A DNA stretch of 64,000 nucleotides from Pseudomonas sp. RIT-PI-r (GTDB lineage: Bacteria > Pseudomonadota > Gammaproteobacteria > Pseudomonadales > Pseudomonadaceae), in the NCBI RefSeq assembly GCF_001297015.1, contig NZ_LIGE01000025.1:496001-560000 (forward strand). Direction: 5' to 3'. Position 1 is the first letter of the stretch, and every line of letters begins with the position of its first letter. The notes below the pieces were generated by a model. The model was given only the letters and a program-made list of their open reading frames with translations, did no database searches and was not told the origin of the DNA. Below, in pieces: positions 16,853 through 27,048 of this stretch. The position numbers and the translations under genes were made by a program.

Positions 16853-17731
16853 ATGCAACGGAATGCAACAACTCGCTATCCCATCCTGTTGGTCCACGGC
16901 CTGTTCGGTTTTGAGCGGATAGGCCGTTTCGAGCTGTTCCAAGATGTCAAGCAGGCATTGCAGGGTGCGGGCAACCGAGTGTTTGTGCCGCAGCTATCGG
17001 CCACTCATGACAACGAAGTTCGTGGCCAGCAATTACTCATGCAGATCGCGCGGGTGTTGAAAGACACAGGAGCAGGCAAGGTCAATTTGATCGGGCACAG
17101 TCAGGGTGCCCTGGCATGCCGTTACGCTGCCGCACTGGCATCCAGCAGCGTCGCATCCGTCACTTCGGTCAGCGGCCCAAATCATGGCTCGGAACTGGCT
17201 GACCTGTTGCGCAAAGCGCTGGTTCCCGGACAGATACCGGAACATCTCGCCGAGGAAATCGCCACGCAGTTCGCGAACTTCCTGTCGTTGCTCAGCGGTC
17301 AACTCGCGTTGCCGCAGAACGCCATAGCAGCACTCAACGCGTTGACCACCGAAGGTGTTGCGCGTTTCAATCGTAAATACCCGCAAGGTCTGCCTCCTGT
17401 CTGGGGAGGGCAAGGTGCGGAACAGGTCAATGGCGTTCGGTACTATTCGTGGAGCGGCACACTGCCAGAAAATCCGCTGGCCAATCCTCGTCCGCTCGAC
17501 CCGTTACATGCCGTGTGCCGGGCCTTTTCCGGACACTTTTGCACCGAAGCCTGGCAGAACGACGGACTCGTCGGTCGCTACAGCTCGCATCTGGGCAGCG
17601 TGATCCGTTCGGACTATCCTTTCGATCACCTCGACAGCCTGCGCAGGCCCAAGGTCTTGCGATCACTCACACCTGATCCGATCGACCTCTATATAGAGCA
17701 CGCCATGCGCCTGCAGGCCGTGCACTTGTAA
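16853..17731 (+). CDS. Triacylglycerol lipase, family I.1 (P. fragi type)
   Basis: A 292-residue alpha/beta-hydrolase. It has the oxyanion HG motif in YPILLVHGLFGF, nucleophile Ser83 in GHSQG, the family stretch TSVSGPNHGSEL, the acid in NDGLVGR, and the catalytic His in SSHLGSVIRSDYPFDHLD. Conserved Asp residues near the last two motifs fit the calcium site of Pseudomonas lipases. As in the P. fragi lipase I remember, there is no signal peptide, and no lipase-specific foldase (lif) gene follows. ATG at 16853 is selected because AGGTAGGA precedes it; an in-frame ATG at 16826 has no good site. How it leaves the cell, if it does, is unclear. Confidence 0.9.
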   Translation: MQRNATTRYPILLVHGLFGFERIGRFELFQDVKQALQGAGNRVFVPQLSATHDNEVRGQQLLMQIARVLKDTGAGKVNLIGHSQGALACRYAAALASSSVASVTSVSGPNHGSELADLLRKALVPGQIPEHLAEEIATQFANFLSLLSGQLALPQNAIAALNALTTEGVARFNRKYPQGLPPVWGGQGAEQVNGVRYYSWSGTLPENPLANPRPLDPLHAVCRAFSGHFCTEAWQNDGLVGRYSSHLGSVIRSDYPFDHLDSLRRPKVLRSLTPDPIDLYIEHAMRLQAVHL

Positions 17732-17828
17732 ATCGGGGGCGAACCCACTGAATGGAACTTTGCCGAGAATTCACCCACTGAATCCGGTAGGCTCCACACT
17801 TTACTGAAATAGATCGGAGATTTTCCCC

Positions 17829-18110
17829 ATGGCTAAAGCCACTGCCCGCCACATCCTGGTTTCCAGCGAAGACAAGTGCAACGAACTCAAGGCCCAGATC
17901 GAAGGCGGCGCTGATTTCGCCGAAGTCGCCAAGGCCAACTCCACTTGCCCATCCAGCCGTCAGGGCGGCGACCTGGGTTCGTTCGGTCCTGGCCAGATGG
18001 TCAAGGAATTCGACACCGTGGTCTTCAGTGCACCGATCAACGTCGTGCAAGGCCCGGTGAAGACCCAGTTCGGTTATCACCTGCTGGAAGTCACCAGCCG
18101 TCAGGACTGA
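17829..18110 (+). CDS. Parvulin-type peptidyl-prolyl isomerase, small cytoplasmic (PpiC)
   Basis: A single parvulin domain of 93 residues without signal or membrane anchor. It has the expected ARHILVSSEDKCNELKAQI start, GADFAEVAKANSTCPS, then GGDLGSFGPGQMVKEFD and the C-terminal GPVKTQFGYHLLEV. It interconverts cis and trans prolyl bonds in the cytoplasm. ATG lies about 10 bases after CGGAG. It is monocistronic, with a strong terminator 20 bases after the stop. A second, different parvulin lies at 33749. Confidence 0.95.
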   Translation: MAKATARHILVSSEDKCNELKAQIEGGADFAEVAKANSTCPSSRQGGDLGSFGPGQMVKEFDTVVFSAPINVVQGPVKTQFGYHLLEVTSRQD

Positions 18111-18130
18111 TTCGTCGTCCGATTGCTCTG

Positions 18131-18163
18131 CAACGGCCCGCCTTTTGGTGGGCCGTTGTGTTT
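18131..18163 (+). terminator. Rho-independent terminator of the parvulin gene
   Basis: CAACGGCCCGCC pairs with GGTGGGCCGTTG across TTTT and is followed by TGTTT. Confidence 0.85.
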
Positions 18164-18243
18164 CAGTTACACATACGGCTGGCGACTGGCGCGCCTCTCG
18201 CGTACAACTTGCGCTTATCGATTACCCGGTTCCAAGGCTGACA

Positions 18244-20112
18244 ATGCGACTGGTTTTCCCAACATTGATCCTTACCGCCCTCGCCCTGCTGTCGGGCGCC
18301 TGCGGTGTGAATGCTGCACCGCAACACGCGCTGACCGTGTATGGCGAACCCGCCAAGTATCCTGCCGGTTTCAGCCATTTCGACTACACCAACCCGCAAG
18401 CACCGAAAGGCGGGACAATGCGCCGCTCGGCAATAGAAATCGGTCACTTCGACCATTTGCTGCCGTATATCGACAAAGGCATCGGCGTCACGCAGATCGA
18501 CGGCCTGCTGTATTCGCCGCTGGCCCAGCGCTCGATGGACGAGCCTTACACCGTCTATGGTCTGGTGGCACAAAAGATCGAGCGTTCGGATGACGGGCTT
18601 TCACTACGCTTCTTCATCAATCCAAAGGCACGCTTCGCCGACGGTAAACCGATCACCGCCGAAGACGTGCGCTATACCTACGATCTGCTGATGACACAGG
18701 GCAGTCTGCGTTATCGCACTCAGTTTGCCGACGTCAAAGGCGTCGAAGTGGAAGCACCGTTGACCGTGCGTTTCGACTTCAAGAACAACGAAAACCGTAC
18801 CCTGCCGCTGGATATCGCGACCCTGCCGGTGTTCCCCGAGCATTGGTGGAAGAGTCGCGACTTCGCCGGCGGTGGCGGTTATGAACCGCCGCTGGGCAGC
18901 GGACCGTATCGCGTCGGCAAGGTCGACTCCGGGCGCAGCATCACCTTCGAACGCAATGCCGACTGGTGGGGCAAGGACTTGCCGGTCAGTCGTGGCCTGT
19001 ACAACTTCGACCATTTCAGCATCGAGTACTTCGGCGATACCGACGTTGCCCGCCAGGTGTTGCGCGGCGGCGCCTACGACTACAACCGCGAGTTCTCCGC
19101 CACCGGATACTCGATCGGCTACGACAGCCCGGCGTTGAGCGACGGACGTCTGCAGAAAGCTCACCTGGCCACCGAGGCCCCGCAATCGGCCCAGGGTTTT
19201 GTGTTCAATCTGCAAAAACCGATGTTCCAGGACCGTCGTGTGCGTCAGGCGCTGGCCATGCTTTGGGATTTCGAATGGAGCAATCGGCAGATGATGCGCA
19301 ACCTGTACATCCGTCAGCAAAGCTACTTCTCCAACACCGACCTCGCCGCGGGAAATTTACCCGATGCCGCCGAGTTGAAAATCCTTGAACCGCTGCGTGG
19401 ACAGATCCCCGACGAAGTCTTCACGAAAGTCTTCCAAGCGCCGAAAACCGATGGCAGCGGCATCATCCGCGACAAACAACTGCAAGCCCTCGAACTGCTC
19501 GAACAGGCTGGCTGGAAACCGGACGGCGATCAACTGGTGAATGCTGAAGGTGAGCCCCTGAGTTTCACGTTTCTGGTCAGTCAGAACGGCATGGATCGCC
19601 TGCTGCTTCCGTACAAGCGCACATTGAAGCAGATCGGCATCGACCTCAACATCCGCCGGATCGACTCCTCGCAGTACGTCAATCGCCTGATGAGCCGCGA
19701 CTACGACATGATCGTCACTGGCTATCCGGTCACCACCGCGCCTGGAGGCGAGCTGCTCAACTACTTCGGTTCCGCGTCGGCCAACGATCCGGGGGCCAAC
19801 AACTACATGGTCCTGAAAAACCCGGCAGTCGACACGTTGATCAACGGACTGATCCGCGCCTCTACCCAATCGGACATGCTGCATTACGCGCACGCCCTCG
19901 ACCGGGTGTTGCAATGGAATTACTACTGGATTCCCAATTACTACCCGCCAGGCACGTCGACCGTCTGGTGGAACCGCTTTGGCATACCGACAGTTCAAGC
20001 CAGCAATGACGAAGCCATCGATAGCTGGTGGGAGATCAGCAGCACGGCGCTGACCAATCAACAGATGACCGCTGAAAAAATCAGTCGAAGCAGACCCGGA
20101 GGGCCGCACTGA
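18244..20112 (+). CDS. Peptide/microcin C-type ABC transporter, periplasmic binding protein (YejA-like)
   Basis: A 622-residue family-5 extracellular solute-binding protein that captures peptides in the periplasm. The N terminus [16 protein letters not shown] is a signal peptide, with likely cleavage after GVNA; the cysteine nearby does not form a good lipobox. Family marks are [30 protein letters not shown] and DNP-like repeats in the second lobe. The next three genes encode the two permeases and the fused ATPase in yejABEF order, and its stop overlaps the yejB start. ATG at 18244 is used because it begins the signal peptide; an upstream in-frame start would run into the terminator region. 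Confidence 0.92.
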   Translation: MRLVFPTLILTALALLSGACGVNAAPQHALTVYGEPAKYPAGFSHFDYTNPQAPKGGTMRRSAIEIGHFDHLLPYIDKGIGVTQIDGLLYSPLAQRSMDEPYTVYGLVAQKIERSDDGLSLRFFINPKARFADGKPITAEDVRYTYDLLMTQGSLRYRTQFADVKGVEVEAPLTVRFDFKNNENRTLPLDIATLPVFPEHWWKSRDFAGGGGYEPPLGSGPYRVGKVDSGRSITFERNADWWGKDLPVSRGLYNFDHFSIEYFGDTDVARQVLRGGAYDYNREFSATGYSIGYDSPALSDGRLQKAHLATEAPQSAQGFVFNLQKPMFQDRRVRQALAMLWDFEWSNRQMMRNLYIRQQSYFSNTDLAAGNLPDAAELKILEPLRGQIPDEVFTKVFQAPKTDGSGIIRDKQLQALELLEQAGWKPDGDQLVNAEGEPLSFTFLVSQNGMDRLLLPYKRTLKQIGIDLNIRRIDSSQYVNRLMSRDYDMIVTGYPVTTAPGGELLNYFGSASANDPGANNYMVLKNPAVDTLINGLIRASTQSDMLHYAHALDRVLQWNYYWIPNYYPPGTSTVWWNRFGIPTVQASNDEAIDSWWEISSTALTNQQMTAEKISRSRPGGPH

Positions 20113-21173
20113 TGTGGGCTTACATATTACGGCGCCTGCTGCTGATCATTCCGACGCTGGTGATTATCCTGCTGGTCAATTTCGTCATCATCCAGGCCGC
20201 GCCGGGTGGCCCGGTGGAGCAGGCCATTGCGCACCTGCAAGGGATCGGCGGTGGCAATGTCGGCGGCGGTTCCAGCGAAACCATGAGCAGTACCTCTCGG
20301 GCGAGTCGTGGCCTCGATCCGCAACTGATCAAGGATATCGAAAAACAGTACGGTTTCGACAAGCCGGCCCATGAACGCTTGTGGCTGATGCTGAAAAACT
20401 ACGCGCAGCTGGACTTCGGCAAAAGCTTCTTCAGAGGCGCCACGGTCACCGACCTGATTCTCGAAAAAATGCCGGTAACCCTTTCACTCGGACTCTGGGC
20501 CACGCTGATCACCTATCTGGTGTCGATCCCGCTGGGCATTCGCAAAGCCGTGCACCACGGCAGCCATTTCGATATCTGGAGCAGCACGGCAATCATCATC
20601 GGTTATGCGATGCCGGCGTTTCTGTTTGCGATGTTCCTGATCGTGGTGTTTGCCGGTGGTACGTCGTTGAACTGGTTTCCGGTGCGCGGACTGGTCTCGG
20701 ACAACTTTGATTCGCTGTCGACCCTGGGCAAGATCGCCGACTACTTCTGGCACCTGGTACTGCCGGTGACTGCGCTGGTCATCGGCGGCTTTGCAACGTT
20801 GACGATCCTCACCAAAAACTCGTTCCTCAATGAAATCACGCGTCAGTATGTGGTCACGGCTCGCGCCAAAGGCTTAAGCGAACGCCGCGTGCTGTACGGG
20901 CATGTGTTTCGTAACGCAATGCTGCTGGTGGTCTCGGGCATTCCCCAGGCGTTCATCAGCGTGTTCTTTGCCGGCTCGTTGCTGATTGAAGTGATCTTCT
21001 CTCTCGACGGTCTCGGCCGCATGAGTTACGAGGCGGCAGTATCGCGGGACTATCCGGTGGTGTTCGGTTCGCTGTTCATCTTCACCCTGTTCGGCCTGCT
21101 GATAAAACTGATCGGCGACCTCTGCTACACCTTGGTCGACCCGCGTATCGACTTCGCCGCGAGGAATGCCTGA
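20112..21173 (+). CDS. Peptide ABC transporter permease, YejB-like
   Basis: A 353-residue inner-membrane permease. The N terminus [20 protein letters not shown] is the standard first segment of DppB/OppB-type permeases, and a periplasmic loop of about 80 residues with a Gly/Ser-rich part follows. The cytoplasmic EAA loop is visible as [27 protein letters not shown], the docking site for the ATPase. It overlaps yejA and yejE by one base each (TGATG), so translation is coupled. It forms the channel with the YejE-like protein. Confidence 0.93.
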   Translation: MWAYILRRLLLIIPTLVIILLVNFVIIQAAPGGPVEQAIAHLQGIGGGNVGGGSSETMSSTSRASRGLDPQLIKDIEKQYGFDKPAHERLWLMLKNYAQLDFGKSFFRGATVTDLILEKMPVTLSLGLWATLITYLVSIPLGIRKAVHHGSHFDIWSSTAIIIGYAMPAFLFAMFLIVVFAGGTSLNWFPVRGLVSDNFDSLSTLGKIADYFWHLVLPVTALVIGGFATLTILTKNSFLNEITRQYVVTARAKGLSERRVLYGHVFRNAMLLVVSGIPQAFISVFFAGSLLIEVIFSLDGLGRMSYEAAVSRDYPVVFGSLFIFTLFGLLIKLIGDLCYTLVDPRIDFAARNA

Positions 21174-22195
21174 TGTTCAAGCTCTCGCCGCTGGGTCGCC
21201 GGCGTTTCGAACGTTTCAAGAAAAACCGCCGGGGCTGGTGGTCGTTGTGGCTGTTTATCGGTCTGTTTGTGCTGACGCTGGGCGGCGAACTGATCGCCAA
21301 CGACAAGCCGTTGGTGGTCAGTTATCAGGGCCAGTGGTACTTCCCGGTATTCAAGCGCCACACCGAACAGGAGTTCGGTGGCCAATTGCCGTTTCAGGCC
21401 GATTACCGCAGCGACTATGTGCAGAACCTGATTCGCAAGGACGGCGGCTGGCTGCTGTTTCCACCGATTCCGTTCAGTGACGACACGCCAAACTACGACC
21501 TCAACAAACCGGCACCAAGCCCACCGACGGGCGTCAACTGGCTGGGCACCGACGATCAGGCGCGAGACGTGTTGGCGCGGGTGATTTTCGGTGCGCGCGT
21601 ATCGATTCTGTTCGCTTTGATGCTGACATTCGTCAGTGCGCTGATTGGCATTGCGGCCGGTGCGTTACAGGGCTATTACGGTGGCTGGGTCGACCTGCTC
21701 GGACAGCGTTTGCTCGAGGTCTGGTCAGGGTTGCCGGTGCTGTACCTGCTGATCATCCTCTCGGGCTTCGTCGAGCCGAACTTCTGGTGGCTGCTGGGGA
21801 TCATGGCGCTGTTTTCATGGTTGGCGCTGGTCGATGTGGTACGTGCCGAGTTTCTCCGTGGGCGCAATCTGGAATACGTCAAAGCTGCGCGCGCATTGGG
21901 CCTGACTGACCGCAAAGTGATTGTCCGGCACATTCTGCCGAATGCCATGAACGCGACGCTGAGTTATCTGCCGTTCATTCTGACGGGGGCAATCTCGACA
22001 CTGACCGCACTGGATTTCCTTGGTTTCGGCATGCCTGCCGGCAGCGCTTCGCTGGGCGAACTGATCGGTCAGGGCAAGCAGAACCTGCAGGCGCCCTGGC
22101 TGGGGTTGACGGCGTTTTTCACCCTGGCGCTGATCCTTTCCTTACTGGTGTTCATCGGCGAAGCGCTGCGTGACGCGTTCGACCCACGATCCTGA
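21173..22195 (+). CDS. Peptide ABC transporter permease, YejE-like
   Basis: A 340-residue permease of the DppC/OppC group. The first segment follows RRFERFKKNRRGWWSLWLFI. A long periplasmic region is typical of YejE, and NWLGTDDQARDVLARVIFGARVS is a family hallmark. The EAA loop is EYVKAARALGLTDRKVIVRHILPNAMN, and FGMPAGSASLGELIGQGK lies near the C terminus. It is in the yejABEF-type operon, with one-base overlap to yejB and a 9-base gap before the ATPase gene. Confidence 0.93.
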   Translation: MFKLSPLGRRRFERFKKNRRGWWSLWLFIGLFVLTLGGELIANDKPLVVSYQGQWYFPVFKRHTEQEFGGQLPFQADYRSDYVQNLIRKDGGWLLFPPIPFSDDTPNYDLNKPAPSPPTGVNWLGTDDQARDVLARVIFGARVSILFALMLTFVSALIGIAAGALQGYYGGWVDLLGQRLLEVWSGLPVLYLLIILSGFVEPNFWWLLGIMALFSWLALVDVVRAEFLRGRNLEYVKAARALGLTDRKVIVRHILPNAMNATLSYLPFILTGAISTLTALDFLGFGMPAGSASLGELIGQGKQNLQAPWLGLTAFFTLALILSLLVFIGEALRDAFDPRS

Positions 22196-22204
22196 AGCGT
22201 GACC

Positions 22205-23785
22205 ATGACTGACAACCTGATTGAAATTCGTAACCTCAATGTCGCTTTCCATGGCCAGAACGTGGTGCGCGACCTGTGCCTGGATATTCGTCCCGGCGAG
22301 TGCCTGGCACTGGTCGGCGAATCAGGCTCGGGCAAATCGGTGACCGCGCATTCGATTCTGCAACTACTGCCTGAAGGCGATGCACAAACCACTGGCAGCA
22401 TTCGTTATCGTGGCCAGGAACTGGTGGGGGCCGACCCGAAGGTGTTGCGTGAACTGCGCGGCAACCGCATCGCGATGATCTTTCAAGAGCCGATGACCTC
22501 GCTCAATCCGCTGCATACCATCGAAAAACAGATAGGCGAAACCCTGTTGCTCCACCGTGGCCTTGGCGGCAAGGCGGCACGGTTACGCATCCTTGAATTG
22601 CTCGGCCTGGTCGGCATCCAGAAACCCGAGGAGCGGCTCAAGGCTTATCCGCATCAGTTGTCCGGCGGCCAACGGCAACGCGTCATGATCGCCATGGCGT
22701 TGGCCTGCGAACCGGAACTGTTGATTGCCGACGAGCCAACCACCGCACTCGATGTGACGGTGCAGCGCAAGATCCTGCTGCTGCTCAAATCCCTGCAACA
22801 ACGTTTGGGCATGTCCCTGCTGTTGATCAGTCACGACCTCAATCTGGTGCGCAGCATCGCTCAGCGCGTCTGCGTAATGAAGGCCGGGCAGATTGTCGAG
22901 CAGGCACCGTGCGAAACGCTGTTTACCGAGCCGAAACACCCTTACAGTTGCGTGCTGCTCAACGCCGAACCCGACGGCCAAGCGTTGCCCCGTGATGAGC
23001 GTGAGAATGTTCTGCAAGTCGAAGACCTTAAAGTCGAGTTTGTCATCGGTGGCGGGCTGTTTCAGCGCAAGCAATACCTGCGTGCAGTGGACGGCATCAG
23101 CCTGAATATCCAGCGCGGCAAGACTCTGGGCATCGTCGGTGAATCCGGTTCGGGAAAATCGACATTGGGTCAGGCGATCCTGCGCCTGCTCGATTCCGAG
23201 GGCAGTATCCGTTTCCAGGGCACCGCGCTCGATGGTTTGGACCAGAAGCAACTGCGGCCTTGGCGGCGACAGATGCAGGTGGTGTTTCAGGACCCGTTCG
23301 GAAGTCTCAGCCCGCGCATGTCGGTGGCGCAAATCATCAGCGAAGGGCTTGAGGTGCATTGCGAGTCAACGGCCAATGAGTGTGATGAGCAAGTGATCCG
23401 CGTACTCAAGGAAGTCGGCCTCGACCCCGAAAGCCGCCATCGCTACCCACACGAGTTTTCCGGCGGTCAGCGACAACGCATTGCGATCGCTCGGGCGCTG
23501 GTACTGAAACCGGCGCTGATCCTGCTCGACGAACCAACTTCGGCACTCGATCGCACGGTGCAGAAACAAGTGGTCGCCCTGCTCCGTGATCTTCAGGAAA
23601 AGCATGGCCTGACGTATCTGTTCATCAGTCATGACCTGGCGGTGGTACGCGCCCTCGCCCACGACATGATCGTGATCAAGGATGGCCAAGTGGTCGAACG
23701 CGGTGCCAGTCATGAGGTGTTCGATGCGCCACAGCATCCGTATACCCGAGAGCTGTTGGCGGCGGCACATCCGCGCCAGGCATGA
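22205..23785 (+). CDS. Peptide ABC transporter ATPase with two fused nucleotide-binding domains (YejF-like)
   Basis: A single polypeptide of 526 residues with two ATPase domains. Domain 1 has Walker A GESGSGKS, signature LSGGQRQR and Walker [13 protein letters not shown]. Domain 2 has [17 protein letters not shown] and [12 protein letters not shown]. The fused arrangement is typical of YejF, which energises peptide (and microcin C) uptake. ATG at 22205 is favoured; GTG at 22199 in the same frame would add two residues. A REP pair follows the gene. Confidence 0.94.
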   Translation: MTDNLIEIRNLNVAFHGQNVVRDLCLDIRPGECLALVGESGSGKSVTAHSILQLLPEGDAQTTGSIRYRGQELVGADPKVLRELRGNRIAMIFQEPMTSLNPLHTIEKQIGETLLLHRGLGGKAARLRILELLGLVGIQKPEERLKAYPHQLSGGQRQRVMIAMALACEPELLIADEPTTALDVTVQRKILLLLKSLQQRLGMSLLLISHDLNLVRSIAQRVCVMKAGQIVEQAPCETLFTEPKHPYSCVLLNAEPDGQALPRDERENVLQVEDLKVEFVIGGGLFQRKQYLRAVDGISLNIQRGKTLGIVGESGSGKSTLGQAILRLLDSEGSIRFQGTALDGLDQKQLRPWRRQMQVVFQDPFGSLSPRMSVAQIISEGLEVHCESTANECDEQVIRVLKEVGLDPESRHRYPHEFSGGQRQRIAIARALVLKPALILLDEPTSALDRTVQKQVVALLRDLQEKHGLTYLFISHDLAVVRALAHDMIVIKDGQVVERGASHEVFDAPQHPYTRELLAAAHPRQA

Positions 23786-23812
23786 TCGGCGCCAGGCGTA
23801 AAACCGAGTCGC

Positions 23813-23912
23813 GGCCATCGCGGGCAAGCCCGCTCCCACAGGTTTCACGGGTGCGCACCCCATCTGTGAACAATCGCGAACCTTATGGGAGCTGGCTTGC
23901 CAGCGATGAGGC
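23813..23912. repeat. REP pair between yejF-like gene and sigma54 regulator
   Basis: CATCGCGGGCAAGCCCGCTC at 23816 and the inverted arm GGGAGCTGGCTTGCCAGCGA at 23887 form a facing pair. The same core recurs at 35103-35197 and 52611-52710. It may act as a bidirectional transcript stabiliser. Confidence 0.8.
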
Positions 23913-23948
23913 CGCCATTAACAACCCGAATTCCGGATCTGCCTGCAC

Positions 23949-25364
23949 ATGAACTCCACCGAAAGCCTCAAGGACTACCAACGGGTGCGCACCCTGGCGA
24001 TCCGCTCGCTGTTCGAGATCATCGAGCAATCGAGCGAAGGCACGGTGATTGTCGATCGTGATGCCAATATCGTCTGGATGAACGAGCGTTACGCCCGTCG
24101 CTTTGGCCTCGAGTCCGCTGCCGGAGCCATCGGCAAACCCTGCGAAAGCGTGATCCCCGGCAGCCTGCTGCGCGAAGTGGTGCGCACCGGGCGACCAATC
24201 CTGCTGGACATGCAGGACACCCCGAAAGAGCCGCTGGTGGTGATGCGTCTGCCGATCCACGATGATGCTGGCAGCGTCATCGGCGCCATCGGTTTTGCCC
24301 TGTTCGATGAATTACGCACCTTGTCGCCGATGCTCAAGCGCTACCTGAGCATGCAGGAAGAACTGGCCTCGACGCGTTCGCTGCTGCGCGCCCGCCAGAC
24401 CAAATACAACTTCGCCCACTTCATCGGCACCAGCGCGGCCAGCCTTGAAGTCAAACGTCGTGCGCGACGCAGTGCCAGCGCCGATTCGCCGGTATTGCTG
24501 CTCGGTGAAACCGGCACCGGCAAGGAGTTGCTCGCGCAAGCGATCCACAGTGCTTCGCCACGGGCGCACAAGGCGTTCGTCAGCATCAACAGCGCGGCGA
24601 TTCCCGAGGCATTGCTGGAAGCGGAATTTTTCGGCACCGCACCGGGCGCGTTTACCGGCGCCGACCGCAAGGGCCGCACCGGTAAACTGCAGATTGCCCA
24701 GGGTGGCACACTGTTTCTCGACGAGATCGGTGACATGCCGCTGCCGTTGCAAAGCAAGCTGCTGCGCGTACTGCAGGAAAAAGAGTTTGAACCGGTCGGC
24801 TCCAACGAGGTGATCCAGAGCGATGTGCGAGTGATTGCCGCGACGTCGACGGATCTGCAAGCGGCGATCAAACGCGGCGAGTTCCGCGCCGACTTGTATT
24901 ACCGCCTCAACGTACTGCCGATCCAGGTACCGCCATTGCGCGAGCGTCTTGACGATCTGCCGGCACTGAGCGAAGCGATTCTGGAAGAACTGCGCAGCCA
25001 GCACGAATTGCACCACGATGCGCTGCAACTGCTCGGCCAGCATGCCTGGCCGGGAAACATCCGCGAGCTGCGCAATGTATTGGAACGGGCGGCGTTGCTT
25101 AGCGATGACCTGATGCTGACAGAGAGCGATATTCGCGCCGCCATCGGCACGTTGACTCAGGTTGAGCGCAGCTCTGCGCCTACGATTGAAACGCTGCCCG
25201 TGGAAACCTATGCGCAGGCTCGCGAGCGCTTTGATCGGCAGTTGATCCAGTCAACGCTGGCGCAGTGCGCGGGGAAAGTGCCGGCAGCGGCGGCAAGGTT
25301 GGGGCTTGGGCGGTCGACGTTGTATAAGAAAATGGTTGCGTTGGGGATTGCCGAGTCTCAATAA
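23949..25364 (+). CDS. Sigma54-dependent activator, HbcR-like (3-hydroxybutyrate use)
   Basis: A 471-residue enhancer-binding protein. An N-terminal PAS domain (about residues 18-125, SLFEIIEQSSEGTVIVDRDA) is followed by a AAA+ domain with Walker A GETGTGKE and GAFTGAD, which contacts sigma54. Walker B is GGTLFLDEIGD, and a C-terminal Fis-type helix-turn-helix is AAARLGLGRSTLYKKM. It lies directly ahead of a permease, bdhA and an acetoacetyl-CoA synthetase gene, with a -24/-12 promoter in front of the permease. This matches the P. aeruginosa HbcR locus, so I infer activation of 3-hydroxybutyrate genes. The effector of the PAS domain is unknown. Confidence 0.88.
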   Translation: MNSTESLKDYQRVRTLAIRSLFEIIEQSSEGTVIVDRDANIVWMNERYARRFGLESAAGAIGKPCESVIPGSLLREVVRTGRPILLDMQDTPKEPLVVMRLPIHDDAGSVIGAIGFALFDELRTLSPMLKRYLSMQEELASTRSLLRARQTKYNFAHFIGTSAASLEVKRRARRSASADSPVLLLGETGTGKELLAQAIHSASPRAHKAFVSINSAAIPEALLEAEFFGTAPGAFTGADRKGRTGKLQIAQGGTLFLDEIGDMPLPLQSKLLRVLQEKEFEPVGSNEVIQSDVRVIAATSTDLQAAIKRGEFRADLYYRLNVLPIQVPPLRERLDDLPALSEAILEELRSQHELHHDALQLLGQHAWPGNIRELRNVLERAALLSDDLMLTESDIRAAIGTLTQVERSSAPTIETLPVETYAQARERFDRQLIQSTLAQCAGKVPAAAARLGLGRSTLYKKMVALGIAESQ

Positions 25365-25400
25365 CGAGACTTGATCTCTGATTTGAGATTATCCATTTAA

Positions 25401-25489
25401 AGATCAAAAGATCGCAGCCTTCGGCAGCTCCTACGGAGGTTCAGTCATTCCAGTGTAGAAGCTGCCGAAGGCTGCGATCTTTTGATCTG
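25401..25489. repeat. Inverted REP-like pair (GATCGCAGCCTTCGGCAGC type)
   Basis: AGATCGCAGCCTTCGGCAGC at 25409 and its inverted copy GCTGCCGAAGGCTGCGATCT at 25461 flank a 30-base centre. The element recurs at 34036-34115 and 63289-63369. Here it lies between the regulator gene and the sigma54 promoter and could end the regulator transcript. Confidence 0.85.
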
Positions 25490-25576
25490 CCGAAAAAGTC
25501 TCCAAACGGAGACAACCCATTGAAACACGCCCCACAAAAACACCTAATATCTTTATATTTCAATAACTTAGATATA

Positions 25577-25592
25577 TGGCACAAATCTCGCT
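25577..25592 (+). promoter_or_regulatory. Sigma54 (-24/-12) promoter of the 3-hydroxybutyrate genes
   Basis: TGGCACAAATCTCGCT has GG and GC elements separated by 10 bases, as required for sigma54, and differs from TGGCACG-N4-TTGCW at two positions. It is 58 bases before the permease start and follows a sigma54 activator gene, which supports it strongly. Confidence 0.8.
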
Positions 25593-25649
25593 TTAGCCTC
25601 TCCTGCACCCGTATCAACCACAAAAATAACAATTCTGGAGAGACACACC

Positions 25650-27041
25650 ATGAGTGTGATCATTGCCTTGGCAGCCCTCGCGCTGCTGATGCTCGCGGCC
25701 TACCGTGGCTACAGCGTTATTCTCTTTGCACCGATCGCCGCCCTCGGCGCCGTGCTGCTGACCGATCCGTCTGCCGTCGCCCCAGCCTTTACCGGGGTGT
25801 TCATGGAGAAAATGGTCGGCTTCATCAAATTGTATTTCCCGGTATTCCTGCTCGGTGCGGTGTTCGGCAAACTCATTGAGCTGTCGGGCTTCTCACGCTC
25901 GATTGTCGCTGCCGCCATTCGTCTGCTCGGGACCAAACAGGCGATGCTGGTGATCGTACTGGTCTGCGCCCTGCTCACCTACGGTGGTGTGTCGTTGTTT
26001 GTCGTGGTGTTTGCGGTGTATCCGTTTGCCGCCGAGATGTTCCGCCAGAGCAATATCCCCAAACGCCTGATCCCGGCGACCATCGCCCTCGGGGCGTTTT
26101 CGTTCACCATGGATGCCCTGCCCGGCACCCCGCAGATCCAGAACATCATCCCCAGCACGTTCTTCAATACCACCGCTTGGGCGGCGCCGTGGCTGGGCGT
26201 GATCGGCACGATTTTCGTCTTCTGCACCGGCATGCTGTTTCTGCAACGTCAGCGCAACAAGGCGCAGCGCGCCGGTGAAGGCTACGGGACCGAGCTGCGC
26301 AACGAACCGGAAACAGCCGAAGACCTGAAGCTGCCGAACCCATGGATTGCGCTGTCGCCGCTGCTGGCAGTGGGCATCATGAACCTGCTGTTCACCCAGT
26401 GGATTCCGCAGTGGTACGGCAAGACCCACAGCCTCGCGCTACCGGGCATGGCTACGCCGGTTACCACCGAAATAGCCAAGCTGACGGCAATCTGGGCGGT
26501 GCAGGCGGCTTTGCTGGTGGGCATTCTGATGGTGTTGGCGTTCGGCTTTCAGGCGATTCGCAGCAAGCTCGCCGAGGGCAGCAAAAGCGCAGTGAGTGGC
26601 GCGTTGCTGGCGGCGATGAACACTGCGTCGGAATACGGATTCGGTGCTGTAATCGCTTCGCTGCCGGGCTTTCTGGTCTTGGCTGACTGGCTCAAGCAGA
26701 TTCCCAATCCGCTGGTCAACGAAGCCATCACCGTGACGTTACTGGCAGGGATCACCGGTTCGGCGTCGGGCGGCATGAGTATCGCGCTGGCGGCGATGTC
26801 CGAGCAGTTCATCAGCGCCGCGCACGCGGCGAACATTCCACTGGAAGTGCTGCACCGTGTAGCGGCGATGGCCAGTGGAGGCATGGATACCTTGCCGCAC
26901 AACGGCGCGGTGATCACCCTGCTCGCGGTCACCGGCCTGACCCACCGCGAAGCCTATAAAGACATTTTCTGTATTACGCTGATCAAGACCCTTGCGGTTT
27001 TCGTCGTGATCGGCACTTTCTACGCCACTGGCATTGTGTGA
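25650..27041 (+). CDS. GntP-family permease, probable D-3-hydroxybutyrate transporter
   Basis: A 463-residue membrane protein with about 12 segments. It begins SVIIALAALALLMLAAYRGY and has the family sequences VFGKLIELSGFSRSIVAAAI, LTYGGVSLFVVVF and FTMDALPGTPQIQNIIPSTFF, characteristic of GntP-type hydroxy-acid permeases. The neighbours, 3-hydroxybutyrate dehydrogenase and acetoacetyl-CoA synthetase, make 3-hydroxybutyrate the likely substrate, although GntP members also carry gluconate. GGAGAG lies 8 bases before the ATG. It is controlled by the sigma54 promoter just upstream. Confidence 0.87.
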   Translation: MSVIIALAALALLMLAAYRGYSVILFAPIAALGAVLLTDPSAVAPAFTGVFMEKMVGFIKLYFPVFLLGAVFGKLIELSGFSRSIVAAAIRLLGTKQAMLVIVLVCALLTYGGVSLFVVVFAVYPFAAEMFRQSNIPKRLIPATIALGAFSFTMDALPGTPQIQNIIPSTFFNTTAWAAPWLGVIGTIFVFCTGMLFLQRQRNKAQRAGEGYGTELRNEPETAEDLKLPNPWIALSPLLAVGIMNLLFTQWIPQWYGKTHSLALPGMATPVTTEIAKLTAIWAVQAALLVGILMVLAFGFQAIRSKLAEGSKSAVSGALLAAMNTASEYGFGAVIASLPGFLVLADWLKQIPNPLVNEAITVTLLAGITGSASGGMSIALAAMSEQFISAAHAANIPLEVLHRVAAMASGGMDTLPHNGAVITLLAVTGLTHREAYKDIFCITLIKTLAVFVVIGTFYATGIV

Positions 27042-27048
27042 GGTACTC

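Noticed and set aside
25401..25489. Inverted repeat considered as the activator-binding site for the sigma54 promoter
   Set aside because: The same sequence recurs at 34036 and 63289 in unrelated contexts, so it is a REP-type repeat.
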